From positions 209,541 to 273,540 of the forward strand of contig JAGFBZ010002565.1 of the NCBI GenBank assembly GCA_018398805.1: a stretch of DNA of 64,000 nt, read 5' to 3'. The translations under genes and the position numbers were made by a program. This stretch comes from Hirundichthys speculiger (lineage: Eukaryota; Chordata; Actinopteri; Beloniformes; Exocoetidae). Under the pieces are notes generated by a model that saw only the letters and a program-made list of their open reading frames with translations, had not been told where the DNA came from and ran no database searches. Below are positions 46,528 through 56,633 of the stretch, one piece after another (positions within the stretch are counted from its first letter, which is position 1; each line of letters starts with the position of its first letter).

Positions 46528-47186
46528 GTAACTAAAGAGTCCGACCGCTGTGGTTCTGGAGCAGAAATCCAAAAAACTTCCAGGTCCGCTTCCACTTCCA
46601 GTGATTCCTGGTGGAAAAGTAACTGGAAGAACGGCGGGATCAGAAATGAGCTGATGGCGCGTGAGCTGCGCACCTGGCGCACCTGGCGCGGTTCTAGTTG
46701 AAGTCTCTTCCTCGGGTTCTCCTCCACATCTGATGTGTGAGAGAAAATCTTTTTTATTGGTGCAGGTGGACAGAAAGTTTTACTTCTTTCAGAGCAGTTT
46801 ATCAGCTGAGCAAATTCTCATAAAGTCATCTTTAATTTCTCAGGATCGGATGAAATGGGAGGCAGAACCTAAAGCAGGTAGTTTCCACCGCCACAGGTGG
46901 GAACTGGAGCTTTGACCAGGGTTGAGAATGACGTCACAGGCGTCTCTTTTTTTCAGTATTCTTTATATTTGACATGAATGGAGGAGCGGCTGTGGTGGCT
47001 TCCGTCCGTCTGCTGCTCTTCTTCATTCACTCAAATTACATCAGATTAGAAAATAAAATAGAAATTCATGTCAGACGTGTGAAAGGCTGATTTACAGCAG
47101 CCCAGGCTCGTTATAAATCTTTATTATCAGTCATTGTACATTTGTCTCATTGAATCTGTTAACACATGTAGCAATTATAAACAAAT
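46528..47186. other. slc35d3 intron 1, proximal part
   Basis: Begins with the GTAACT donor. Non-repetitive, no further exon recognised. Confidence 0.55.
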
Positions 47187-47194
47187 ATCTGGAC

Positions 47195-48240
47195 TGGGAA
47201 TAAACCGATACCGATAACCGATCACACACACATATAGATCATTACATCAACACTATGAACAAAATCAAAAACAGTTTTGACTTTAAATAAACAGATATTT
47301 ATTGTTTTATTGTCAAGCCTATCAAACATTTTCTTAAAGCTATCAAACAAACCTATTTGATATCTCACATTAACTTAAATAAGGTTCATTACTGACTGAT
47401 ATAAAAATAAAGACTCCTTGAACTGATGGAAATACATGCATCAGAATTACTAACTGAAAAAGATTAACATTTAAAGGATTTTGGCTTGTGGTTCCATTTA
47501 AATTAATACCTTTAATTAAAGTAAATGAGGTGCAGTAGTTTTTATTTTTTAATCTCATGGAAGCTTTAGATGAGAGGAATGAGGGAGAGGAGAGACTGCC
47601 ACTGGCTTGAGCACGTTAGCATTAGCTTCCGTTAGCTCACGTTAGCGTGATTTCAAAACTCCATGGAAGTGATTGTTATGTTGTAGGTGGCTGATCAGGT
47701 TTTACGTATTAAAGTTTGTGCTTCCCTCCTCGTAGAATTCACTCGGAGGATTCGTCACAAATAACCACCAAACTATCTTCTTCTGAAACTTTAACCAAGT
47801 TCCACGCCGCCATGTTTGTTGTGATCAGCGCTGTGCTGCAGGCTGCATTCAAGGTGGAACGTAAATTCCCACGTTTCCTCGTTTGCTAGTCGTTCTTTCA
47901 GCCTTTTCTATTATTTTCTTTTTTTATGTGTAACATGAGGGGAAATACTGCAAATATCAATTAAAGTCAGCAACTACTAAAATTATGACCGAGTTAACGA
48001 GTTGTTTTCTGGCATGAGGGGGTATTCTTGATTTTCCTTATTGAGTATTCGTTTTTCTGATTATGCCGACGTCACTTGAACATAACATTCACTGCCGGTC
48101 ATTCAAGGTTCAGAGGGAGCGAGACACTGCTGTGTTGACAGAAATATAAATGTTATCGGGGCTATTCGTCGTGATATCGGAGTTATCAGAATGACGTCAT
48201 AATTTCCTGTTATCGGCCTGATAGTTATCGTGCACCCCTA
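47195..48240. mobile_element. Non-autonomous hAT-like element
   Basis: About 1.05 kb flanked by the perfect 8-bp direct repeat ATCTGGAC (47187-47194 and 48241-48248). The right end read inward is TAGGGGTGCACGATAACTAT, a hAT-type terminus. The left end (TGGGAATAAACCGATACCGA) is only partly complementary, so the inverted repeats are eroded. No transposase coding seen. The 8-bp target duplication supports the hAT superfamily. Confidence 0.68.
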
Positions 48241-48248
48241 ATCTGGAC

Positions 48249-48596
48249 GGTTCTAAATGTTACACTGAGAGTACAGGTTTGTAGCCCAGATAATCTGATT
48301 CTGCTAACGAGCTTTGATATTCAAAAATGAGAGTAATTTAAAGTTGTAAGATTAGTAGAAGAAAGTCACTTCAAGAGCTAAATTATTTCAAGAATGTAAA
48401 ATAAATCTGAATTTAATGAACTCTGGTCCCTGTCCCTGTTTTTGTGTTAAAGGAACATTCTGTGTTAAATCAACCCCCCCCCCCGTCTCATACTGAGAAT
48501 GGCATCAAGAACGAAAACATCTGAAGCAGTTTTGAGTTTGAAAAGAATGTGTTTGCAGCATAAATATCATTAATGTTGCACAGAAACACATAAATC
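48249..48596. other. slc35d3 intron 1 spacer
   Basis: AT-rich single-copy sequence between the hAT-like element and the 28-bp array, with an 11-C run near 48474-48484. Confidence 0.5.
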
Positions 48597-51500
48597 TAGA
48601 GGAACTGCAGCCTCTAGTGGTCGGTAGAGGAACTGCAGCCTCTAGGGGTCGGTAGAGGAACCGCGGCCTCTAGTGGTCGGTAGAGGAACTGCAGTCTCTA
48701 GTGGTCAGTAGAGGAACCGCAGCCTCTAGTGGTCGGTGGAGGAACTGCAGTCTCTAGTGGTCGGTAGAGGAACCGCAGCCTCTAGTGGTCGGTAGAGGAA
48801 CCGCAGCCTCTAGTGGTCGGTAGAGGAACTGCAGCCTCTAGTGTTCGGTTGAGGAACTGCAGCCTCTAGTGGTTAGAGGAAACCGCAGCCTCTAGTGGTC
48901 GGTAGAGGAACCGCAGCCTCTAGTGGTCGGTAGAGGAACTAGAGGAACTGCAGCCTCTAGTGTTCGGTAGAGGAACTGCAGCCTTAGTGGTCGGTAGAGG
49001 AACTGAAGCCTCTAGTGGTCGGTAGAGGAACTGCAGCCTCTAGTGGTCGGTAAAGGAACCGCAGCCTCTAGTGGTCGGTAGAGGAACTGCAGTCTCTAGT
49101 GGTCAGTAGAGGAACCGCAGCCTCTAGTGGTCATTAGAGGAACCGCAGCCTCTAGTGGTCGGTAGAGGAACCGCAGCCTCTAGTGGTCTGTAGAGGAACT
49201 GCAACATCTAGTGGTCGGTAGAGGAATCGCAGTCTCTAGTGGTCAGTAGAGAAACCGCAGCCTCTAGTGGTTGGCAGAGGAATTGCAGTCTCTAGTGGTC
49301 GGTAGAGGAACCAAAGCCTCTAGTGGTCGGTAGAGGAACTGCAGTCTCTAGTGGTCGGTAGAGGAACCGCAGCCTCTAGTGGTCAGTAGAGGAACTGCAG
49401 CCTCTAGTGGTCATTAGAGGAACTGCAGTCTCTAGTGGTCAGTAGAGATACTGCAGCCTTTAGTGGTCATTAGAGGAACTGCAGCCTGTAGTGGTCAGTA
49501 GAGAAACTGCAAACTCTAGTGGTCATTAAAGGGAACTGCAGCCTGAAGTGGTCAGTAAAGGAACTGCAGCCTGTAGTGGTCAGTAGAGGAACTGCAGCCT
49601 GAAGTGGTCAGTAAAGGAACTGCAGCCTCTAGTGGTCGGTAGAGGAACCGCATTCTCTAGTGGTAAGTAGAGGAACCGCAGCCTGTAGTGGTCAGTAGAG
49701 GAACCGCAGCCTGTAGTGGTCAGTGGAGGAACTGCAGCCTCTAGTGGTCAGTAGAGGAACCGCGCCTCTAGTAGTCAGTAGAGGAACCGCATCCTCTAGG
49801 TGGAGGAACTCGCTGTAGTGGTGGGTAGAGGAACTTCAGCCTGTAGTGGTCAGTTAGAGGACTGCAGCCTCTAGTGGTCGGTTAGAGGAAATGCTCTAGG
49901 AAACTGCAAACTCTAGTAGTCATTAAGGGAACTGCAGCTGAAGTGGTCAGTAAAGGAACACCTGTAGTGGTCGTAGAGGAACTGCAGCCTGAAGTGGTCA
50001 GTAAAGGAACTGCAGCCTCTAGTGGTCGGTAGAGGAACTGCAGCCTCTAGTGGTCGGTAGAGGAACCGCATTCTCTAGTGGTAAGTAGAGGAACCGCAGC
50101 CTGTAGTGGTCAGTGGAGGAACTGCAGCCTCTAGTGGTCAGTAGAGGAACCGCCGCCTCTAGTAGTCAGTAGAGGAACCGCAGCCTCTAGTGGTCGGTAG
50201 AGGAACTTCAGCCTGTAGTGGTTGGTAAAGGAACTTCAGCCTGTAGTGGTCGGCAGAGGAACTGCAGCCTGTAGTGGTTGCTAGAGGAACTGCAGCCTGT
50301 AGTGGTCAGTAAAGGAACTGCAGCCTCTAGTTGTCATTAGAGAAACTGCAGCCTCTAGTGGTCATTAGAGAAACTGCAGCCTCTAGTGATCATTAGAGAA
50401 ACTGCAGTCTCTAGTGGTCGGTAGAGAAACTGCAAACTCTAGTGGTCGGTAGAGGAACTGCAGCCTGTAGTGGTCAGTTGAGGAACTGCAACCTAAAATG
50501 GTCAGTAGAGGAACTGCAGCCTCTAGTGGTCAGTTGAGGAACTGCAGCCTGAAGTGGTCAGTAGAGGAACTGCAGCCTCTAATGGTCAGTAGAGGAACTG
50601 CAGCCTGTAGTGGTCAGTTGAGGAACTGCAGCCTGTAGTTGTCATTAGAGGAGCTGCAGCCTCTAGTGGTCAGTAGAGGAACTGCAGCCTCTAGTGGTCA
50701 TTAGAGGAACTTCAGCCTGTAGTGGTCGGTAGAGAAACTGCAGCCTGTAGTGGTTGCTAGAGGAACTGCAGCCTGTAGTGCTCAGTAGAAGAACTGCAGC
50801 CTCTAGTGGTCGGTAGAGGAACTGCAGCCTCTAGTAGTCAGTAGAGGAACTGCAGCCTGTAGTGGTCAGTAGAGGAACTGCAGCCTCTAGTGGTCGGTAG
50901 AGGAACTGCAGCCTATAGTGGTCAGTAGAGGAACTGCAGCCTCTAGTGGTCATTAGAGGAACTGCAGCCTGTAGTGGTCAGTAGAGAAACTGCAAACTCT
51001 AGTGGTCATTAAAGGGAACTGCAGCCTGAAGTGGTCAGTAAAGGAACTGCAGCCTGTAGTGGTCAGTAGAGGAACTGCAGCCTGAAGTGGTCAGTAAAGG
51101 AACTGCAGCCTCTAGTGGTCGGTAGAGGAACCGCAGCCTCTAGTGGTCAGTAGAGGAACCGCATTCTCTAGTGGTAAGTAGAGGAACCGCAGCCTGTAGT
51201 GGTCAGTGGAGGAACTGCAGCCTCTAGTGGTCAGTAGAGGAACCGCCACCTCTAGTAGTCAGTAGAGGAACCGCAGCCTCTAGTGGTCGGTAGAGGAACT
51301 TCAGCCTGTAGTGGTCGGTAGAGGAACTTCAGCCTGTAGTGGTCGGCAGAGGAACTGCAGCTTGTAGTGGTTGCTAGAGGAACTGCAGCCTGTAGTGGTC
51401 AGTAAAGGAACTGCAGCCTCTAGTGGTCGGTAGAGGAACTGCAGTCTCTAGTGGTCGGTAGAGAGAAACTGCAGCCTCTAGTGGTCATTAGAGGAACTTC

Positions 51501-54500
51501 AGCCGTAGTGGTCGGTAGAGAAACTGCAGCCTGTAGAGAGGAACTGCAGCCTGTAGTGCTCAGTAGAAGAAACTGCAGCCTCTAGTGGTCGGTTAGAGGA
51601 ACTGCAGCCTCTAGTAGTCAGTAGAGGAACTGCAGCCTGTAGGGTCAGTAGAGGAACTGCAGCCTCTAGTGGTCGGTTATTAGAGGAACTGCAGCCTATA
51701 GTGGTCAGTAGAGGAACTGCAGCCTCTAGTGGTCAGTAGAGGAACCGCAGCCTCTAGTGGTCGGTAGAGGAACTGCAGCCTGTAGTGGTCAGTAGAGAAA
51801 CTGCAAACTCTAGTGGTCATTAAAGGGAACTGCAGCCTGAAGTGGTCAGTAAAGGAACTGCAGCCTGTAGTGGTCAGTAGAGGAACTGCAGCCTGAAGTG
51901 GTCAGTAAAGGAACTGCAGCCTCTAGTGGTCGGTTTAGAGGAACCGCAGCCCTAGTGGTCAGTAGAGGAACCGCATTCTCTAGTGGTAAGTGTAGTGGTC
52001 AGTGGAGGAACTGCAGCCTCTAGTGGTCAGTAGAGGAACCGCCACCTCTAGTAGTCAGTAGAGGAACCGCAGCCTCTAGTGGTCGGTAGAGGAACTTCAG
52101 CCTGTAGTGGTCGGTAGAGGAACTTCAGCCTGTAGTGGTCGGCAGAGGAACTGCAGCTTGTAGTGGTTGCTAGAGGAACTGCAGCCTGTAGTGGTCAGTA
52201 AAGGAACTGCAGTCTCTAGTGGTCGGTAGAGGAACTGCAGTCTCTAGTGGTCGGTAGAGAAACTGCAAACTCTAGTAGTCTTTAAAGGGAACTGCAGCCT
52301 GAAGTGGTCAGTAAAGGAACTGCAGCCTGTAGTGGTCAGTAGAGGAACTGCAGCCTGAAGTGGTCAGTAAAGGAACTGCAGCCTCTAGTGGTCGGTAGAG
52401 GAACCGCAGCCTCTAGTGGTCGGTAGAGGAACCGCATTCTCTAGTGGTAAGTAGAGGAACGCAGCCTGTAGTGGTCGTGGAGGACTGCAGCCTCTAGTGG
52501 TCAGTAGAGGAACCGCCGCCTCTAGTAGTCAGTAGAGGAACCGCAAGCCTCTAGTGGTCGGTATTAGCCTGTAGTGGTGGTAAGGAACTTAGCCTGTAGT
52601 GGTCGGCAGAGGAACTGCAGCCTGTAGTGGTTGCTAGAGGAACTGAGCCTGTAGTGGTCAGTAAAGGAACTGCAGCCTCTAGTGGTCAGTTAGAGAAACT
52701 GCAGCCTCTAGTGGTCATAGGAGAAAAATGCAGCCTCTAGTGATCATAGAGAAACTGCAGTCTCTAGTGGTCGGTAGAGAAACTGCAAACTCTAGTGGTC
52801 GGTAGTAGAGGAACTGCAGCTGTAGTGGTCAGTTGAGGATTGAGGAACTGCAACCTAAAGTGGTCAGTAGAGGAACTGCAGCCTTTAGTGCGTCAGTTGA
52901 GGAACTGCAGCCTGAAGTGGTGTGAGGAAGCAGCCTCTAATGGTCAGTAGAGGAACTGCAGCTGTAGTGGTCAGTTGAGGAACTGCAGCCTGTAGTGTCA
53001 TTAGAGGAGCTGCAGCCTAGTGGTCAGTAGAGAGGGAACTGCAGCCTCTAGTGGTCATTAGAGGAACTTCAGCTGTAGTGGTCAGTAGAGAAAACTGCAG
53101 CCGTAGTGGTGCTAGAGGAACTGCAGCCTGTAGTGCTCGGTAGAGAGAACTGCAGCTCTAGTGCGGAGAGGAACTCAGCCTCTAGTGGTCGGTAGAGGAA
53201 CTGCAGCCTCTAGTAGTCAGTAGAGGAACTGCAGCTGTAGTGGTCAGTAGAGGAACTGCAGCCTCTAGTGGTCGGTAGAGGAACTGCAGCCTATAGTGGT
53301 CAGTAGTAGAGGAACTGCAGCCTATAGTGGTCAGTAGAGGAACCGCAGCCTAAGTGGTCATTAGAGGAACTTCAGCCTGTAGTGGCGGTTAGAGGAACTG
53401 CAGGAGAGAGGGAACTGCAGCCTATAGTGGTCAGTAGAGGAAATGCAGCCTCTAGTGGTCAGTAGAGGAACCGCAGCCTCTAGTGGTCAGTAGAGGAACT
53501 GCAGCCTGTAGTGGTCAGTAGAGTAACTGCAGCCTCTAGTGGTCAGTAGAGTAACTGCAGCCTGTAGTGGTCATTAGAGGAACTGCAGCCTCTAGTGGTC
53601 GGTAGAGGAACTGCAGCCTGTAGTGGTTAGTAGAGGAACTGCAGTCTCTAGTGGTCAGTAGAGGAACTGCAGCCTGTAGTGGTCAGTAGAGGAACTGCAG
53701 CCTGTAGTGGTCAGTTGAGGAACCGCAGCCTCTAGTGGTCATTAGAGGAACTGCAGCCTCTAGTTTTCGGTAGAGAAACTGTGGTCTCTAGTGGTCATTA
53801 GAGGAACTGCGGCATCTAGTGGTCAGTAGAGGAACTGCAGCCTCTAGTGGTCAGTGGAGTAACTGCAGTCTCTAGTGGTCAGTAGAGTAACTGCGGTATC
53901 TAGTGGTCAGTAGAGTAACTGCGGTATCTAGTGGTCATTAGAGGAACAGCGGTCTCTAGTGGTCGGTAGAGGAACTGCAGCCTCTAGTGGTCTGTAGAGG
54001 AACTGCAGCCTGTAGTGGTCGGTAGAGGAACTGCAGTCTGTAGTGGTCGGTAGAGTAACTGCAGTCTCTAGTGGTCTGTAGAGGAACTGCAGCCTGTAGT
54101 GGTCGGTAGAGGAACTGCAGTCTGTAGTGGTCATTAGAGGAACTGCAGCCTCTAGTGGTCGGTAGAGGAACTGCAGCTCTAGTGGTCAGTAGAGTAACTG
54201 CAGTCTAGTGGTCATTAGAGGAACGCGGTCCATTAGAGGAACTGCAGCCGCCTGCAGAGTGGTCAGTAGAGGAACGCAGCCTCTAGTGGTCAGTAGAGGA
54301 ACTGCAGCCTCTAGTGGTCAGTAGAGGAACTGCAGCCTAGTGGGTCATTAGAGGAACTGCAGCCTCTAGTTTTAGAGGAACTGCAGCCTAGGGTCAGTAA
54401 GAGGAACTGCAGCTCTAGTGGTAGTGAGGACTGCAGTGGTTAGTAGAGGAACTGCAGCTCTAGTGGTCAGTAGAGGAACTGCAGCCTAGGGGTCAGTAGA

Positions 54501-55098
54501 GGAACTGAGCCTCTAGTGGTCGGAAGAGAAAATGGTGGTCTCTAGTGGTCATTAGAGGAAACTGCGCTCTAGTGGTCAGTAGAGGAACTCAGCCTAGTGT
54601 CAGTGAAACTGCAGTCTCTAGTGGTCAGTAGAGCGGTATCTAGTGGTCATAGAGGGGAGCGGTCTCTAGTGGCGGTAGAGGAACTGCAGCCTCTAGTGGT
54701 CTGTAGAGGAACTGCAGCCTGTAGTGGTCGGTAGAGGAACTGCAGTCTGTAGTGGTCGGTAGAGTAACTGCAGTCTCTAGTGGTCTGTAGAGGAACTGCA
54801 GCCTGTAGTGGTCGGTAGAGGAACTGCAGTCTGTAGTGGTCATTAGAGGAACTGCAGCCTCTAGTGGTCAGTAGAGTAACTGCAGTCTCTAGTGGTCATT
54901 AGAGGAACTGCGGTCTCTAGTGGTCAGTAGAGGAGCTGCAGCCTCTAATGGTCGGTAGAGGAGCTGCAGCCTCTAGTGGTCGGTAGAGGAACTGCAGCCT
55001 GTAGTGGTCAGTCGAGGAGCTGCAGCCTCTAGTGGTTGGTAGAGGAACTGCGGCCTCTAGTGGTCAGTAGAGGAACTGCAGCCTCTAGTGGTCAGTAG
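48597..55098. repeat. 28-bp minisatellite, third locus, 6.5 kb
   Basis: About 230 units of GAGGAACTGCAGCCT plus CTAGTGGTCGGTA. Marker variants (CTGCAAACTCTAG, CATTCTCTAGTGGTAAG, CCTGAAGTGG) recur in blocks, showing higher-order duplication: 49500-49760, 50985-51240, 51790-52030 and 52255-52520 share the same order. 53928-54134 is repeated at 54640-54843. Indel-rich stretches occur near 49790-49990 and 52440-54660. Confidence 0.97.
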
Positions 55099-55101
55099 AG
55101 T

Positions 55102-55245
55102 TCCAGGTACAGGTCCAGGTTAAGGTCCAGGTTCAGGTTAAAGTCCAGGTCCAGGTTCAGGTTAAGGTCCAGGTCCCGGTCCCGGTCCAGGTTAAGGTTC
55201 AGGTTCAGGTTCAGGTTCAGGTTCAGGTTAAGGTCCAGGTTTGAG
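55102..55245. repeat. Hexamer array AGGTCC/AGGTTC
   Basis: Units AGGTCC, AGGTTC and AGGTTA, about 22 copies, related in sequence to the hexamers at 6571-7070. Confidence 0.9.
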
Positions 55246-55467
55246 TTCACCACAGTCTCAGTGAAGCTGGAGATCCTCCAGAACCAGGAGACTCTGGTCC
55301 AGCAGCTGGACCCGGTGGCGTCTTATGTTTTCAGCATGACTGATTTTTCTTTTTGCTTCTGTTTTGGTAAATAAATGATGTGGCGGTAAAAACCTCGGTG
55401 TTGTCGCTACGATCACATGGTCTGGGTTTCGTGGTCAGAGACCAGGACGGACTGATGCGCGTCCAGA

Positions 55468-56060
55468 AACCTAACCAGAACCCTAACCAGACCAGAAGAC
55501 CTAACCAGACCCAGAACCCTAACCAGACCCCAGAACCCTGACCAGACCAACCCTAACCGAACCAAACCAGACCCCAGAACCCTAACCAGACCCCAGAACC
55601 CTGACCAGACCCCAGAACCCTAACCAGAACCCTAACCAGACCCCAGAACCCTAACCAGACCCCAGAACCCTGACCAGAACCCAGAACCCCAACCAGAACC
55701 CAACCAGACCCAAAACCCTAACCAGACCCGAACCCCCAGACCCCAGAACCCTACAGACCCCAACCCTAACAGAACCCAACCAGACCCCAGAACCCTAACC
55801 AGACCCCAGAACCCTGACCAGACCCCAGAACCCTAACCAGACCCCAGACCCCAGAACCCTAACCAGACCCCAGGACCAGAACCCTAACCAGACCCCAGAA
55901 CCCTAACCAGACCCCAGAACCCTGACCAGACCCCAGAACCCTAACCAGACCCCAGACCCCAGACCCCAGAACCCTAACCAGACCCCAGAACCAGAACCCT
56001 AACCAGACCCCAGAACCCTAACCAGACCCCAGAACCCTAACCAGACCCCAGAACCCTGAC
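55468..56060. repeat. CCAGACCCCAGAACCCTAA array before slc35d3 exon 2
   Basis: About 28 units of about 19 bp, CCAGACCCCAGAACCCTAA, with CCCTGA and shortened forms. Each holds ACCCTAACC. It ends 55 bp before the acceptor of exon 2. Confidence 0.94.
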
Positions 56061-56115
56061 CCTGCAGCTGTGAAGGTTTTCTTCTCCAGATGTTGACATG
56101 TGTGTGTGTTTGCAG

Positions 56116-56326
56116 GAGTTCGCCTCGGTGTGTGTGCTGTCCACGCTACAGTCCACGCTAACGCTCTGGTCGCTGCGCGGCCTCAGCCTGCCCATGTACG
56201 TGGTCTTCAAGCGCTGCCTGCCGCTCTTCACGCTCAGCATCGGCGTGTGCGTGCTGAGGAACGGCGTGCCCTCGGTCGGCGTGGTGACGGCCGTGCTCAT
56301 CACCACCGGCGGCGCTGTCATGGCTG
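56116..56326 (+). CDS. slc35d3: slc35d3, second coding exon
   Basis: Continues SLC35D3: EFASVCVLSTLQSTLTL, WSLRGLSLPMYVVFKRC, LPLFTLSIGVCVLRNG and GVVTAVLITTGGAVMAG, nearly collinear with the vertebrate protein. It covers three predicted membrane helices (about residues 76-96, 102-122 and 128-146). The acceptor is GTGTGTGTTTGCAG before 56116, phase 0, in register with exon 1. The exon ends GCTG/GTAAAC after 56326, leaving one base of a split glycine codon, followed by a CA microsatellite. The expected continuation (the segment after GAVMAG) is not found up to 64000, so intron 2 exceeds 7.6 kb. Confidence 0.94.
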
Positions 56327-56329
56327 GTA

Positions 56330-56331
<2 letters not shown>

Positions 56332-56364
<33 letters not shown>
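56332..56364. repeat. (CA)n microsatellite at the exon 2 donor
   Basis: Starts about 6 bp after the GTAAAC donor. A length change here would lie very close to the 5' splice site. Confidence 0.95.
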
Positions 56365-56367
<3 letters not shown>

Positions 56368-56633
56368 CCTCCTAAAACGCCTCTAAACTCAGAACTGGAC
56401 TGAAAAGTTACTGATGCTCAATAAAACTGCCACGAATTAACATCACATCAAATCATTTTCATAAAATAGAATATAAATAGTTTCATAAAATAGACAATAA
56501 AATTAACTCGAATTAATTACATTAAAATAAATTCATTTGATTGAAAATAAACTATTGTTTATAGCAATAGAAGAGAGTTCATAAATCAATTCAATAAAAG
56601 ACATGCAGACAAAAGACTGGATAAATGTGTTTT

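Noticed and set aside
56037..56364. Minus-strand frame opposite slc35d3 exon 2
   Set aside because: Shadow of the coding exon plus the CA microsatellite.
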